DNA of 40,467 nucleotides, from the NCBI GenBank assembly GCA_036940085.1, contig JALLBK010000355.1, positions 1-40,467 on the forward strand, read 5' to 3'. Position numbers and translations under genes: made by a program. The DNA is from Discostella pseudostelligera. Its lineage: Eukaryota; Bacillariophyta; Thalassiosirophyceae; Thalassiosirales; Thalassiosiraceae. Below the pieces are notes generated by a model. That model was not told the DNA's origin, did no database searches, and worked only from the letters and a program-made list of their open reading frames with translations. Positions 11,499-22,315 of this stretch are shown here, piece by piece (positions within the stretch are counted from its first letter, which is position 1; each line of letters begins with the position of its first letter).

Positions 11499-11992
11499 AC
11501 GAATGTAATGATGGCGGCGGCGTCGAAAATCTGCAACATTCAATGGCTAATTCCTGGTTCGGCGTTGGGCAATCACGAACTAATTAATAATTATGGTCGG
11601 CGCGGCACGGAAACAATTCTATTGCATCCAAAAGCTCAGCAAAGGTGCCAAATACATCATCGTGAGATGTGGAAATCAAATTTAGATGTAACATCTACAT
11701 CGCGTAATTGGAATTTAACTATGGTACCACATTTTATAAACAAATGAATTACATTTGAGGATTAACACCGGAAAGTGTGGCTGTAATCTTTAAAGTGAAT
11801 CCAAAGGACCAACTAAACATATGTCTTTATTGAATGATGCGTTACACCCACCATTTTCAATGATTCTTCGTCCCGGTCACTAGATTGCCATAAAAATGAG
11901 TGTTAGTATGGTAGATAGCTTCTTGATAAAAATGCATTGCGTAGAGGCGGTAAAATATTGACTTCGATTGGGGATTGAGACTTCAACCTAAG
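11499..11992. other. Convergent intergenic region
   Basis: This 494-base AT-rich stretch lies between the 3' ends of the phytyltransferase and CXC genes. It should contain both 3' untranslated regions. No conserved frame, RNA gene or repeat was seen. Confidence 0.4.
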
Positions 11993-14900
11993 TTAAGCTT
12001 TGGAGCTTGCGGAGACAGAATTCTCAAGATTAGCCGCAACAGCACGTATTTCCGCACGCGCCGCTAGGTCGGCTAACATGGCATCGTACTTCTCGCTTGC
12101 CCCTACCTTGGCACCATCCTCCTCGGTCAGAGTGCACATGACGCCCATATAGCTCGCATTCTTATTCTTCCTCTTCTTGTGCAAATCTTCGTCGGCGCCG
12201 CATCGTCCACACGTAGTGAAGACACACTTGTTACCAAAGCCGAATTCGCCATGCTCAGCGCGCTGACGACCACAATGACTGCATACCTTCCGAAACGTGA
12301 GTCCCTTAGGAAGCTTGTTTTTAAGCTGAGCGGAGACGAGTGCGGTGGCAATGTTCTCTGGAACATGCACCGTTACAGTGGACGATGACGGTGCGGAGGT
12401 GGCCAGCTGGGCTTTCGAGGGAGGCGGCTGGCGGTATCGTGAAAATTGCGGACGGATTGTGTGTGGTTGAGACGCGCCTGGAAGGAAGTCTTGTTGGCCA
12501 CCACCAGGTGCAGGACGATAGGTGTCATGATGGGGTGCACTCGGCCAGCTGTGTTGGTGGCTACTTGGGTGCTGATATGCACGATGATGAGCTTGATCTT
12601 CGTAAGGAGAATTGCGACGATAATATTGATCATAATGATAAGCTTGCGGGGCTTGGTGTTGCTGGTGATTATGTTGACTTTGCTGCTCATAATGATGGAG
12701 TTGTTGTTGCTGTTGCTGCTGTTGTTCCGCCATGTACTTTTTACGTGGATCTTTACCATCCAAGCTGGTACGACGTCTCTTATGACCGCCACCCTCCATT
12801 TGCTTGGCATTCGCATCAACGCCATCATTAGCCAACTGATTGACCCCCTCGTTACCACTTTCCCAGTTCTGTCGGCTCTTGGCTTCAATGTTTGCAGTAG
12901 CGTTCAATGTATCTAATGCAGAAGATGCGAGCGTTGCCAAAAAGTCCAGCTTCTTCTCGCCCGAGCTCCCCGATGTTGAGAACGAAGCTTTGGTTGCAGC
13001 GGCCATAATCAACGCTTGGTGACTAGGAGTATTACTGCCTCCCATTGAGGAATATCCTTCGTCGAGGGTATTAACTGATGGTAGGCTGGGTGGACGGTTA
13101 GAATCCTCGGAACTAACAACATGTAGGGATTGACCTGGCGACATCTCAACAGATGTGGATGCATTCACTCCAATTCCCTCGTTGCCATTGATTGAGCTCT
13201 GTGATCCCTTATCTCCAGAATCAGCAATGACGACAGAGGGTTTAGCTTGGCCCTTAGCATTCGACTGGTCTCCACCATCTTGCCTGTTGCCGCAATTTTC
13301 GCACTTGCACTGACTGCCGCACTTGAAGCTATTGCTGAAGCACTCGCAATACTTCTTGAGGCATTTCGATTTACGACACTTGCAGCCGATGCGATGAACC
13401 TTGGCTGCAATCACTTGCATTCCCAAACCGGCATGTTGTTCTCCTTCAATGCTGTGGCGTGCAATGGAAGACGGAGGATCAGGATGAGGACGGTCTTCGT
13501 GCCTTGTAGGAACTCCTTCCCTTCCTGGGAATTGGTGATGAGTCGACGGTGGATATGACGGAATGCTGCCAGAGTGGTTGTGGGCGGCTTCGCCTGGCAT
13601 ACCACATGTGGCCATAGCATTTCCTGGATAAGAAGAACGAGGATATCCATGCCGAGGTTCTTTGGGATACACATAGCCTCGCATAGAAGGATGATGTTGA
13701 CGGTAATAATGGAGTCGTGGTTCATACTTGCGATTGAAGTCACCTCCAGCACTGTGTCTACGATCAATCTCCCAAGATCTACTATATTCTGCACGTTCCG
13801 GAGCAGTCGGAGGATGAGGAGAGTAACGCTGATCATAATTCTCCTCTGCTCTGTGGTGGCGAGGAATGTTGTCCGTGCCAGATACAGCTAGCGTGACTGC
13901 ATAAGAAGGTTCCGAGATAGCGCTGATCAAACTTGGTTCCGTCTTGGTGGTTACGATGGAGGAGGAAGATCCTTGGACGATATCATGCTCTCGCGAATCT
14001 TCTTGGTCGTCATTCTCAACGTTACCAGCAACAACTTGTTTGTCTGTCGATGTCCCAACGTGGCGCGTTCCGTCGGGAGAAATATCCATTTCAATTTCAT
14101 TTACTTGTCTATTGATGTTGTTTTGACCACTTGCTGATTCAGCAACCATGGAGGTATCAACTACCTTCTCATTAGTAGTGCCCATAGGAGTAGCTTGCTC
14201 GACCTTTTCCTCTTCGTCGGCCTTGGTAGTATCGCCGCTCGTTGATGGCTTGATTTCATTCTCGACGACATTCTCATCATTACCATCCTCGGCATCCCTC
14301 TTGATAGGCCTATCTGGTTGAGACAAGGGCGATGGACGATCGAGAGATCGGAATTGATACTCTGGAAGCACCCGCGGATCTAATCTTTGGGGTTGGCGGG
14401 CATACTCTCCACCCTCACCGTAGCCACCCTGCTGCAAATAGTACCCAGTCCGTCGAGTAGAGTCGATGTTGCCACTCTCACGAAATGGGGGTGGTCTATA
14501 CACTACTGAAATCGATGCGGAAGATGAAGGCATCGCAGTGGATTCTGTGCCAACTCCAGCCACTTTCCCACTACCACCTCGTTCTTTACTACCAACACCA
14601 ACACCACCAATTCGTTCAATGCCATCGGTCAAAAATTTATTCTCAAACGCATCCGGATTGCGAATGAGCACCTGCCTCCTTGATATCAAAACGGAACCCA
14701 TCTCTCCCTTGGACAATTCAGTCTCGGTGTTCTGACAATTGTCACATACGCACAATGCCGACGAGCAAACGATGGATGCCGCAAAGCACTGGCAGTAGAG
14801 CTTGAGACAGCGAGTTTTGCGACAGGAACATCCCTTGCTGGAGTTGGTGCGTCGTAGTGCTACGGGCAGGAGTTCCTTGGCGTTGTCATCCACGACAGTA

Positions 14901-16285
14901 TTCTTAGAGGTCGTCTTCACCTGCGTAGTAGGCTTTGGTTGTGGCTGCTGTGGCTGCGGTGCTTGTAGCTGAGATGATGGCGCAGGGTGTGCTGTTGGTC
15001 GAGGATGCATTTGCGACGGCTGTGGTGGTGGAGGTGGTGGGTGTTGATTATGATGGGATGATGGGTAAGAGTCCGTAGGACGAGGATGGTAGGGATCAGA
15101 TCTGTTCCGGTAGGATGGTTGGTCATCATGGGGGTGATAGTATTTTCCTCCTTCTCTTCCTGCTCCAACATTGCAGTTGCTGCCTCGACTTAAATTGCTA
15201 CTGCTGGTAGGATGATCCATGTGATAATCTCGAGGATGCTGTGACTGCTGCTGTTGCGACTGGTCGTAGGGAGGACGACCTGGACGATCCATAAATGGCT
15301 GTGCAGGTGGTGCTCTCCCGCCATGATGGGGATAACCAGAAGATTCTTGAGGAGAACGGTGTCTCGATAGATGTGGTGGTAACGATCGCCGTTGATACCG
15401 ATAATCTTCGTGTGCTGGAGGTGGATGAGGATGGTGTTTCACTCCACCAGCATTCGGTGCATCGAATCCGTGCGTAGGAGTAGTTTCAGGCTGATGGTAG
15501 CTGTAGGGAGATTGAGCAGAGTCTTGTTGCAATCTTGATTGTGACGAGGCACCACCCATTCCTGATGGAACTGACCCTCTAGCCCCAGATCCGCCAGCAC
15601 CAGCACCAGCACCAGCACCACCCGGAAGATTTGGAGGAGAAAAACTATACTGATGAGATCGAATCGGACGGAATTGATGCGGAGGTGCAGCATGTGCCCC
15701 CCTTCGCGAATGGGGATGACTTGAAATTGGCATGCCGCCTCTGGCATAATTCATGCTGCTGCTACCATCGTACATCATCTTGTTCTCATGGGCCAACGGA
15801 TGCCACGTGTGCGGTATGGAGACGGGCTTTCCCTCACTGTCAAGAGACCATGTGGCAGCCACTACATCATCGTCCTCGAAGGTTGTGGACGATGCAACTG
15901 TCAGTGAAACTGAAGCTGAACCAGCCGCCGCTGCAGCTGAAACTGCTGGTGGGGGACGTGAAGTGGCTGCAGACTTGGACGATTGCCCATCACGCTGCTC
16001 CTGCTGTTGACCTTGTTTGTCAGCGGCAACGGGAGGCATCCTCTCCGCCCCCGCTCCTCCCCCCGATGCAACGGTTGCACCATTCACACTTGCACCAACA
16101 TTCTCGCCGTCATCGTTGCCCGCTTCTCCCTCTGGAACTGCAGCAGACGCATCATCCCGCCCGCGAGCCGCCACAGCTGATGCGCTCTCCTCCCGATTGG
16201 CAACAGATTCGTCTTGGACCTTGGTGGAGGCATCGACTGGTGGCGCGGCGACGTCGCCATCGTTCTGGTTGCTGACGCTGCTCAT
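11993..16285 (-). CDS. CXC (tesmin/TSO1-like) DNA-binding protein with two widely separated CXC motifs
   Basis: A single 1430-residue frame with no intron; ATG at 16285-16283. Two cysteine-rich CXC motifs are clear: [17 protein letters not shown] (starting about residue 482) with ALCVCDNC, and [17 protein letters not shown] (about 966) with QCKCENCGN. An RNPDAF sequence (about 542) follows the first, matching the RNPxAF linker known from CRC domains, where both motifs normally sit within roughly 40 residues of each other. Here about 445 residues of low-complexity text lie between them. The rest is disordered and rich in H, P, Q and S, with a poly-Q run near 1190. A third cysteine cluster lies near 1333-1370 (VCSHCGRQ, then TTCGRCG). 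Family members bind TTYGAA-like DNA and act in cell-cycle gene control (DREAM/MuvB partners in animals and plants). Nuclear transcription factor by inference. Confidence 0.82.
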   Translation of the reverse strand: MSSVSNQNDGDVAAPPVDASTKVQDESVANREESASAVAARGRDDASAAVPEGEAGNDDGENVGASVNGATVASGGGAGAERMPPVAADKQGQQQEQRDGQSSKSAATSRPPPAVSAAAAAGSASVSLTVASSTTFEDDDVVAATWSLDSEGKPVSIPHTWHPLAHENKMMYDGSSSMNYARGGMPISSHPHSRRGAHAAPPHQFRPIRSHQYSFSPPNLPGGAGAGAGAGGSGARGSVPSGMGGASSQSRLQQDSAQSPYSYHQPETTPTHGFDAPNAGGVKHHPHPPPAHEDYRYQRRSLPPHLSRHRSPQESSGYPHHGGRAPPAQPFMDRPGRPPYDQSQQQQSQHPRDYHMDHPTSSSNLSRGSNCNVGAGREGGKYYHPHDDQPSYRNRSDPYHPRPTDSYPSSHHNQHPPPPPPQPSQMHPRPTAHPAPSSQLQAPQPQQPQPKPTTQVKTTSKNTVVDDNAKELLPVALRRTNSSKGCSCRKTRCLKLYCQCFAASIVCSSALCVCDNCQNTETELSKGEMGSVLISRRQVLIRNPDAFENKFLTDGIERIGGVGVGSKERGGSGKVAGVGTESTAMPSSSASISVVYRPPPFRESGNIDSTRRTGYYLQQGGYGEGGEYARQPQRLDPRVLPEYQFRSLDRPSPLSQPDRPIKRDAEDGNDENVVENEIKPSTSGDTTKADEEEKVEQATPMGTTNEKVVDTSMVAESASGQNNINRQVNEIEMDISPDGTRHVGTSTDKQVVAGNVENDDQEDSREHDIVQGSSSSIVTTKTEPSLISAISEPSYAVTLAVSGTDNIPRHHRAEENYDQRYSPHPPTAPERAEYSRSWEIDRRHSAGGDFNRKYEPRLHYYRQHHPSMRGYVYPKEPRHGYPRSSYPGNAMATCGMPGEAAHNHSGSIPSYPPSTHHQFPGREGVPTRHEDRPHPDPPSSIARHSIEGEQHAGLGMQVIAAKVHRIGCKCRKSKCLKKYCECFSNSFKCGSQCKCENCGNRQDGGDQSNAKGQAKPSVVIADSGDKGSQSSINGNEGIGVNASTSVEMSPGQSLHVVSSEDSNRPPSLPSVNTLDEGYSSMGGSNTPSHQALIMAAATKASFSTSGSSGEKKLDFLATLASSALDTLNATANIEAKSRQNWESGNEGVNQLANDGVDANAKQMEGGGHKRRRTSLDGKDPRKKYMAEQQQQQQQQLHHYEQQSQHNHQQHQAPQAYHYDQYYRRNSPYEDQAHHRAYQHPSSHQHSWPSAPHHDTYRPAPGGGQQDFLPGASQPHTIRPQFSRYRQPPPSKAQLATSAPSSSTVTVHVPENIATALVSAQLKNKLPKGLTFRKVCSHCGRQRAEHGEFGFGNKCVFTTCGRCGADEDLHKKRKNKNASYMGVMCTLTEEDGAKVGASEKYDAMLADLAARAEIRAVAANLENSVSASSKA

Positions 16286-17390
16286 GGTGTTTCAAATCAA
16301 ACCGAAGCAATAATTTGATGTAGATCCTCCCGATTGTGGTAACGAAGAGTCCGAAGGCTTCACGCAAGGACCAGTTGCCCTATTCCCCAACGCTGTTCCA
16401 CGGCTTTCGTCGGCGATGAATTTGATTTGATTTTGGATGTTAGATTTTGTGGCAATACCCTCCGTTTTGCTTTTGCTGTTGCCTTCGCCTGCTTCGTTTG
16501 TTAGTTTTTGGTCTGTAGGCAAATCCATCATGACGCGCGGCGCAACCAACAAACAACAAGCGACGCCGTTTGTTTGTTTGTTTGTGGTCTTTTGGAAATG
16601 CCATCTTTTTGAATTTGAATTCAAATTCGACAAAATCGTATTGAGTTCCCTCGTAGAATTTTCTGTTTGAATTGTGTATTAATTCCTACATGGGAGTTTG
16701 AGCGAAGACGAAATTCAAATATGAATTCGAGAAATGAACCTTCATAGCTGTAGGTTTGTTAAGAAGGGAGAGGAAACGAGACACAAACGATGTTGACTTC
16801 TTGAACCGCGCCTCCTCGACAAAAAAAGCAGTTNGGGACGATTGGACGATGGACGATGGACGATGGATGGGGGGAGGAACGAGGATCGAGGTAGATGGTT
16901 CGAGAGATAGTATTCATCGAACGTCAAATACATTTCAGTGAGACCGTCTTCAAAAGCGTTGGTAGGAGGTAGTGGGGTTGGTGGCATTTGTGATGGCTGC
17001 GTCCATTGCAGACATCGTTTACTTAGGCAATAACATGGAACAGATAAATGATAATGATCACAACCAATGTTTTGTTGTTGATATTGAATTGAATCCATTA
17101 CATCATGATGTACAGAAGTCTCAGCTAATACCCCGACCTCGACACAACATCATGAGGTTGTCTTGGAAAAATAATTGATTCTCTCCTCGCCGGAAGTTCA
17201 TGTCGCAATCTAATACTCTAAAATCTTTTAAATCTTCTCTGTCTTTTGGTAAATTGTTATAGTAAGCATGATGCAGACACACCCCAAAAATGCTCGATGA
17301 ATAATAAAGGGTGTTGTTTGTCCTCCCTCCTCTCCCCATCCGCTTACATTACATTTCTTAATCATTCAATAGTGCCGCCAAATATCGTCC
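16286..17390. other. Intergenic region, upstream of CXC gene and downstream of Ubc13 gene
   Basis: About 1.1 kb without a supportable gene. It includes the presumed CXC promoter, a GTTTGTTTGTTTGTTTG run near 16565-16581, AT-rich stretches with repeated GAATTTGAATTC text near 16610-16625, a single N at 16834 and a short tandem repeat just after it. Open frames on either strand are short and resemble nothing I recognise. Confidence 0.4.
16836..16870. repeat. GGACGAT tandem repeat beside an N
   Basis: Four copies of the 7-mer GGACGAT start at 16836, 16844, 16851 and 16858, followed by a degenerate copy. The N at 16834 lies just before it. Unlike the other four Ns, this one has no long flanking duplication, so it may mark an unresolved repeat length. 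Confidence 0.7.
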
Positions 17391-17858
17391 TCACTTTTTA
17401 ATAGCAAAACTCTCCGTAAATTCCCTTGCCCTTCGTAACGCCTCCTTCTCATCACTCTTCCAAATCTCGGCAACGGCATTATCCAACGGATCATCTGGAT
17501 TGGGCGCCGAGAGCAATGCTTGAATACTCAGCAACACCGTTCGAATTTGCAATGCCGGACTCCACTTATCCTTTAGTATATCGAGACAAATCCGTCCCAG
17601 CTTGTCTACATTGGGATGATAGATTTTGGTCAAGAATCGCACTTTGGGGGGTGCCATGGGATAATCGGCGGGTAGGAATAATTCTAGTTGGAAGACGCCA
17701 CGTTCGTAGGGTGAATCAGAGGGGCCCTCGACGGAGACGGCGAAGTACCGTAAATTGTCAGAGTAGGGTGTGGCGGATATGCCGGTGACGGGTTCGGCTA
17801 TTAGACGTTGGGTTTCCTTCACGATTCGTCGTGGTAGGAGTGATGCATTTGAAGCCAT
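17391..17858 (-). CDS. UBC13: Ubiquitin-conjugating enzyme E2, Ubc13/UBE2N type
   Basis: Intronless, 155 residues, the normal E2 length. The sequence follows Ubc13 closely: [12 protein letters not shown] at the start, [15 protein letters not shown], the [16 protein letters not shown] active-site block with the HPN triad at 81-83 and catalytic Cys91, then [18 protein letters not shown]. Ubc13 works with a Uev/Mms2 partner to build K63-linked ubiquitin chains in DNA-damage tolerance and signalling; that partner is not in this window. Known family role, strong match. Confidence 0.93.
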   Translation of the reverse strand: MASNASLLPRRIVKETQRLIAEPVTGISATPYSDNLRYFAVSVEGPSDSPYERGVFQLELFLPADYPMAPPKVRFLTKIYHPNVDKLGRICLDILKDKWSPALQIRTVLLSIQALLSAPNPDDPLDNAVAEIWKSDEKEALRRAREFTESFAIKK

Positions 17859-18245
17859 TGTCGATATCGATATTGTCTATGTCGTTATTACGCTGTTGAC
17901 GACGACGGGGGATGATGACGATGAGTGAAATCGACGACGCGGCGCCCTCCTCCGCAAATTAAATATCTACCTACGGTCAAGAGGAAGGCAGGAATGAAGA
18001 TGGGCAGCGAGCGCTGGTGGCTGGGGTGGTGTTGGTGTCGATGGTGGACGGTGGAGGTTGGCGTTAGTGGTTGTGGTGGTGGGAGGGGGGTGGATTGCGG
18101 ATTCGCCAAGACGATAAATATTTCATCGCCCAATTTTCTTCCCGCCATTTAAAAATAGCGCCAAGAATCCCGCCTCGCCTCGCGCCACGCACCGACGCGA
18201 CCACCGCCAACCGGCATCACAACATCCACACCAAACCTCAAAACA
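17859..18245. promoter_or_regulatory. Divergent promoter region with E2F-like sites (Ubc13 / WW protein)
   Basis: A 387-base spacer between two start codons. TTCCCGCCAT at 18139-18148 matches the E2F consensus core (TTTCCCGC/GCGGGAAA), and a weaker ATCCCGCC follows at 18168-18175, within about 110 bases of the WW-protein ATG. The middle is a run of G/T-rich repeats (GGTGGTG). Confidence 0.45.
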
Positions 18246-19424
18246 ATGACATCCTCCAAATCCTCCTCCTCCTTCTCCGTGTTCAAGGAAGTCGATGAAA
18301 GTGTCTCTAAACCCGTCATCGGGTCCGACGGTGCGGCGCGATGGCAAGACTTCAAAGTCAAAAACTCCAAACTACTCCTCGGCAGCGGCGTAGGCGGTGG
18401 CGTCGGTGGCGGTGGAAGCGTCGCACCTGCACTACCATTGAAGAAACTGGATAGGGTAGCACTCGGCACAACAAGCATTCACGACGAACGCAATAATGAA
18501 ATTAAAATACGCAAGGAGGCGGGGGATAGAGAGTTGGGTGCGGGATATACCACATTTAAGCGCAAAACGAACATGGAGGAAATTGCCGAACGCAAGCGTA
18601 AAAAGCTTGTGATGGAACGAGTGCGGCCGGACGATGTGCCCTACTTTTTGGAGGCTGAGACATTTGAGGGGTATAAATTCGATTATGTCTTCACGACACG
18701 GGATACTAGGGGTACTGGATACTATTGGGATGGGATGGATTCGCTTAAGAAGGAATTGGGACAGGAAACCACTAATACTCACACATCCATCGACCATGAA
18801 AATGCCAATGATGACGATGAAGGAGCTACTGCTACTGGTGCCACCGTTAGTAAAACTACAACAATGGAGGGTACAAAGGGAGAAATTAAAGTGAAGAAGA
18901 AAAAGAAGAAAAAAAATGATCGCCACCAAATAATATTCATGCCGGATGAAGTCGGCGATGAATTCAATCCGATGGAACAAGTGGCACTGGCCATACAACG
19001 ACGAAGTCAGGCAATATGTGCTCCTCCTTCGAGTTTCATAGGTGGTGGTGGGGATGATATTGCTGCAGTCAACGCAATGGCGGCCGATGCAGCGGCACTG
19101 GGTTTGGACGCTAGATTATTCAATTTGGCATCATCCTCTACGGTAGCGTCAAAAAAACCACAAGAAATGACGACGTCTCAATCATTAGAACCTGAACTTG
19201 TGGCGGCTGGTTGGGAATCAGCGTTGGATCCAGCATCGGGAAAAATATTTTACTTTCAACGGAGTACGAATGAGCGTACGTGGGACAAACCGTCTCTGTC
19301 AACGAGTGAACAAATGCAGCAACAACTGCTTCCCGATGGGTGGAAGTCGGCATTGGATGCAGGGAGTGGCAAAACCTACTATTATCATACATCTGGGAAG
19401 ACGTCATGGGAGAAACCGATATGA
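18246..19424 (+). CDS. Protein with two C-terminal WW domains
   Basis: Intronless, 392 residues, ATG at 18246. WW domain 1 lies near 318-348 (AAGWESALDPASGKIFYF, then ERTWDKPS) and WW domain 2 near 360-392 (DGWKSALDAGSGKTYYYH, then TSWEKP), where the protein ends. Both keep the two tryptophans and the aromatic block that bind proline-rich ligands. The N-terminal half contains a conserved-looking block (PYFLEAETFEGYKFDYVF, then GTGYYWDGMDSLKKEL) and a lysine run (KVKKKKKKKN) that could act as a nuclear signal. A pre-mRNA-processing role is possible, as for other nuclear WW proteins, but unproven. It ends 76 bases from the SCO1 stop, tail to tail. Confidence 0.75.
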   Translation: MTSSKSSSSFSVFKEVDESVSKPVIGSDGAARWQDFKVKNSKLLLGSGVGGGVGGGGSVAPALPLKKLDRVALGTTSIHDERNNEIKIRKEAGDRELGAGYTTFKRKTNMEEIAERKRKKLVMERVRPDDVPYFLEAETFEGYKFDYVFTTRDTRGTGYYWDGMDSLKKELGQETTNTHTSIDHENANDDDEGATATGATVSKTTTMEGTKGEIKVKKKKKKKNDRHQIIFMPDEVGDEFNPMEQVALAIQRRSQAICAPPSSFIGGGGDDIAAVNAMAADAAALGLDARLFNLASSSTVASKKPQEMTTSQSLEPELVAAGWESALDPASGKIFYFQRSTNERTWDKPSLSTSEQMQQQLLPDGWKSALDAGSGKTYYYHTSGKTSWEKPI

Positions 19425-19500
19425 ACTATGATACCCGTTACATTAATATTTAGTGCGTGAACTCTAGATCCTCACTACATCGTTGGCTATCTACTTCTGC

Positions 19501-20924
19501 CTAATATTTAGGGACAAAAGTCATTCGTTCCACCACTTTCTCTACAACATCACTCGGTCGCATACTCTGCGTGAAACAATCTGCAATGTCTCCAGTCTCG
19601 TCATGGAAGTAAACCACAATCGAGTGATCCACGAGATAATCCCCATCCTCAGTCTCATCCGCCTTGCTCATATAAACTCGGTACTTCTTTGCCATTGCCT
19701 GCACCTGTTGGGGAGCTCCGGTTAAAAAGACATAGCTCGGATGGAAATCTTTTGCATAATCCCGAAGTGCCTTTAACGAGTCACGGGCAGGATCGATGCT
19801 AACGAAGATGGGTTGTATGTTTTTGTGTAATTCCGGATAATCCTTCTTTAAAATATCCATAACTTTGCCAATTTTGACCATCTCAGATGGACAAATGTCA
19901 GGACAACGTGCAAATCCAAAGTAAAGGAGTGTCCACTTCCCCTCGAATGATTTGTTTGTTACCAAGTTGCCATCGAGATCGACGAGTGACCATGGACCTC
20001 CGATGGCAGGCTTACCAGCTGTGGTTGTGAATAATAAAAGAGTGTTTGTAAGATAGCTGACGGCAGAGAAACGATAAACAGTTTATCCAGCCTTTGTGAC
20101 ATCCGGGTCTGCCTGAACACATAAGATCAACAGAACAGCAGAATAGTTCGACAATAAGAACTTCTCTCAGATAGGGTGGGGGGCGGTGGATAACGTACCT
20201 CCCCCGAAAGCATCCTCCTTCGGAAACCAACCCCATTGCGTTCTAACATATTTCCTACGTGCAAGAAGTTCAGGATTGGGGCTCCAACCTAACTCACTTG
20301 ATACCTGATATCAAAATAATAAAAGTNCTACGTGCAAGAAGTTCAGGATTGGGGCTCCAACCTAACTCACTTGATACCTGATATCAAAATAATAAAAGTT
20401 GTCGAGTAAGGGCAGGAACAAAATAAGAATGAAAAATGAGACGCAATATAATAATGCAATAAGCATTTCCTCCTGAATAAATGTACGGTGCAACTCTCGA
20501 CAATTATCAAACTCACAATTTTACCCATGGCATTCTCCAATCTCCTCTCGCGTTCAATTTTGTAGTATGCCACCGCACTGGCCGCGACAATGGATACAAG
20601 TCCCAATGCTGGCCATGTCACCGGACCACGTGTCGAGAAGTTTGTGTTGGTAGCACCTAATCCTGCTGGATCTCCGGTTCCAGCGGTAGTTTTGGAATAT
20701 TTGGTGGAGGACGATGAAGTTGCTGGGCTAGCCGCGGCAGCAGCTGCCGTCGACGACGACGCCGACGACGCCGCGGCTGGTTGGGCACTATTGTTCGACG
20801 ACGACGATACTTCTGACATTAGCCTCCTCGTCAAAAATGGAGTTGAGATTATGTGCGAAGCATGGCGCTGACGTACAGGAAAGAAACAGAGGCGACTTGC
20901 GGATCGTCGAATCATGGAACTCAT
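19501..20924 (-). CDS. SCO1: SCO1/SenC-type mitochondrial copper chaperone
   Basis: Three exons in phase: 20924-20517 (136 codons), 20304-20199, and 20018-19501, giving 343 residues. Exon 1 has a basic, serine-rich mitochondrial presequence (MSSMIRRSASRL), an Ala/Ser low-complexity stretch and one membrane span (WPALGLVSIVAASAVAYY). Exons 2-3 give the thioredoxin-like domain: GKPAIGGPWSLVDLDG, then RCPDICPSE with the copper-binding Cys pair near 210 and 214, and the copper-ligand His in VDHSIV near 302. SCO proteins deliver copper to subunit II of cytochrome c oxidase in the intermembrane space. An assembly duplication around the N at 20327 repeats part of exon 2; the copy nearest exon 3 (20304-20199) is the one used here. 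Confidence 0.9.
20255..20399. repeat. Perfect 72-bp direct repeat around a single N (assembly join) in SCO1
   Basis: Positions 20255-20326 and 20328-20399 are identical, split by the N at 20327. Each copy contains the 3' splice acceptor and first 50 bases of SCO1 exon 2, so the sequence appears to hold a duplicated exon start. It is best read as unmerged contig overlap. Confidence 0.9.
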
Positions 20925-21319
20925 GGTGAAGCTTAGGTCTGGGTTGGATGGTAATTGTAGGAAGTAATTGTCGGTACCATAATCGTCATGGCCTCCGATC
21001 TCCTATGGATAGAGCTGCGGCGGCGCGCGCTCTGCTGCGTCAGCACTCGAGACCTTACACGTGGCACTGATTTGGCGGGAGATAAGATGACTCGACTCAA
21101 GACCTACACGTGGCATAGATTCGGCGGGAGATAGGAATTGACTCGACTTTCGAGTCTCGACCTACACGTGGCAGAAATTTTGGCGGGAGACTCAAAACCG
21201 AATTACACGTGGCACATATTTTGTCGGCAGGCATGATGTGAAGATTTGCCACCTCTCTCGCCTTTTGCCCCCACCGCTCATTCACCGCCCGGCGGCGGCA
21301 ATCATTGCGACTTGCGACG
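20925..21319. promoter_or_regulatory. Divergent SCO1 / WW-protein promoter with array of CACGTGGCA + TTTGGCGGGA units
   Basis: Four tandem units lie between the two start codons. CACGTG cores are at 21058, 21107, 21165 and 21206, each preceded by A and followed by GCA. The first three are each followed after 7 to 8 bases by a GGCGGGAGA element (21071-21080 TTTGGCGGGA, 21120-21129 TTCGGCGGGA, 21179-21188 TTTGGCGGGA); the fourth carries a decayed TTTGTCGGCA. Between units, ACTCGACT-like text recurs. CACGTG is the classic bHLH/bZIP (E-box/G-box) core and TTTGGCGGGA fits the E2F/DP consensus. Use in vivo is inference. Confidence 0.65.
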
Positions 21320-22315
21320 ATGAACATGCAAAGTCATCATCAGCCGCCGTCGCCCTACTTCCCACTGCCGGTGCCGGTGCCGCATCCGCCCCTCCCACCA
21401 GGTTGGGAGGAGGCTATAGATCCGGTTAGCAGCCGGCCTTACTATGCAAACCGATCGACGGGGGAAACTACTTGGGAGAGACCACCCTATTTCCTCCATC
21501 CGCCGCCGCCGCCTTGCGTGCTGCAGTCACCGCCTCCGTCGCAAGATCAACAACTAGTAGCAGCAACTCAGCAATTTCAAACGCAATTTCATCAACCTCC
21601 TTTAATGCATGCAGATGTACCATCAGTTGGAGCTCAACAAGTTGTCCATCCGGCGCAAGCACATCCCGAGATTGCACCCAATCATATCCCAATGGCAACC
21701 GCATCGTCGCACAACATCAACATTCATTTGCAAATGCAATCCAACTACACTCAACAATATCCATCAATGCAACCAGCATCACAATTGGTAGAAGAGATAT
21801 CGAGCAATTCTCAGACTTCTGCTCTTCCGTCGCAGCAGCAGCCAGCTCTGAAAAATACGATATTCAACAACACAACAGTATTGCCTGCAACTACTTCTAC
21901 CGGTATGCTGCTTGTACCTACTGTCCGCGCCATGATTGATGCCGAATATACACAAAGAGGGATGATACAACAACAGCAAAACCACGAAAGTGTACGAGGC
22001 GACGAACCGTTGCCAAAGCTCGAATTGGAAAATTTGACTGCCGGTGCTATTGCCGATTTGGTAAATATTACAAAAGAGTTGAAGGCTCGGAATGTCGATG
22101 GTGGTGATTTTGCACCAAGTGGGAAGGGTAGTAGTACTAATCGCATTGGGAAGCAAGTAGGTGAAGGGGAAACGGTAAGGGAAGACGAAGTCGATCAATA
22201 CTATGAACCACTGCAACCATTTTCTTTACCTGTGTCGGCTATCCCACCACGGATTGAACCGGGGAGAGTGGATATTCGATTGCGTGCTCTACATAGCAAG
22301 TTGGTGAAGATATAG
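21320..22315 (+). CDS. WW-domain protein, proline/glutamine-rich
   Basis: The first in-frame ATG is at 21320; 331 residues, no intron. A single WW domain lies near residues 24-56 (LPPGWEEAIDPVSSRPYYAN, then GETTWERPP), flanked by proline runs that are themselves WW ligands. The middle is rich in Q, H, S and T and probably disordered. The C-terminal third has short ordered-looking segments (LENLTAGAIADLVNITKEL, then EPGRVDIRLRALHSKLVKI). It shares its promoter with SCO1. Function unknown; an RNA- or transcription-related adaptor would suit the composition. Confidence 0.7.
   Translation: MNMQSHHQPPSPYFPLPVPVPHPPLPPGWEEAIDPVSSRPYYANRSTGETTWERPPYFLHPPPPPCVLQSPPPSQDQQLVAATQQFQTQFHQPPLMHADVPSVGAQQVVHPAQAHPEIAPNHIPMATASSHNINIHLQMQSNYTQQYPSMQPASQLVEEISSNSQTSALPSQQQPALKNTIFNNTTVLPATTSTGMLLVPTVRAMIDAEYTQRGMIQQQQNHESVRGDEPLPKLELENLTAGAIADLVNITKELKARNVDGGDFAPSGKGSSTNRIGKQVGEGETVREDEVDQYYEPLQPFSLPVSAIPPRIEPGRVDIRLRALHSKLVKI

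Noticed and set aside
12340..12916. Long open frames opposite the CXC gene (also around 15631-16275)
   Set aside because: They mirror the repetitive H/Q/P-rich coding text on the other strand and show no domain; they are shadows.
20255..20399. Real tandem exon duplication in SCO1
   Set aside because: The copies are identical, exactly 72 bases, and separated by a single N, as at three other places; it is an assembly join.
21097..21327. Small minus-strand protein across the SCO1/WW promoter
   Set aside because: It covers the tandem CACGTG/GGCGGGA array, and its text simply translates that repeat.
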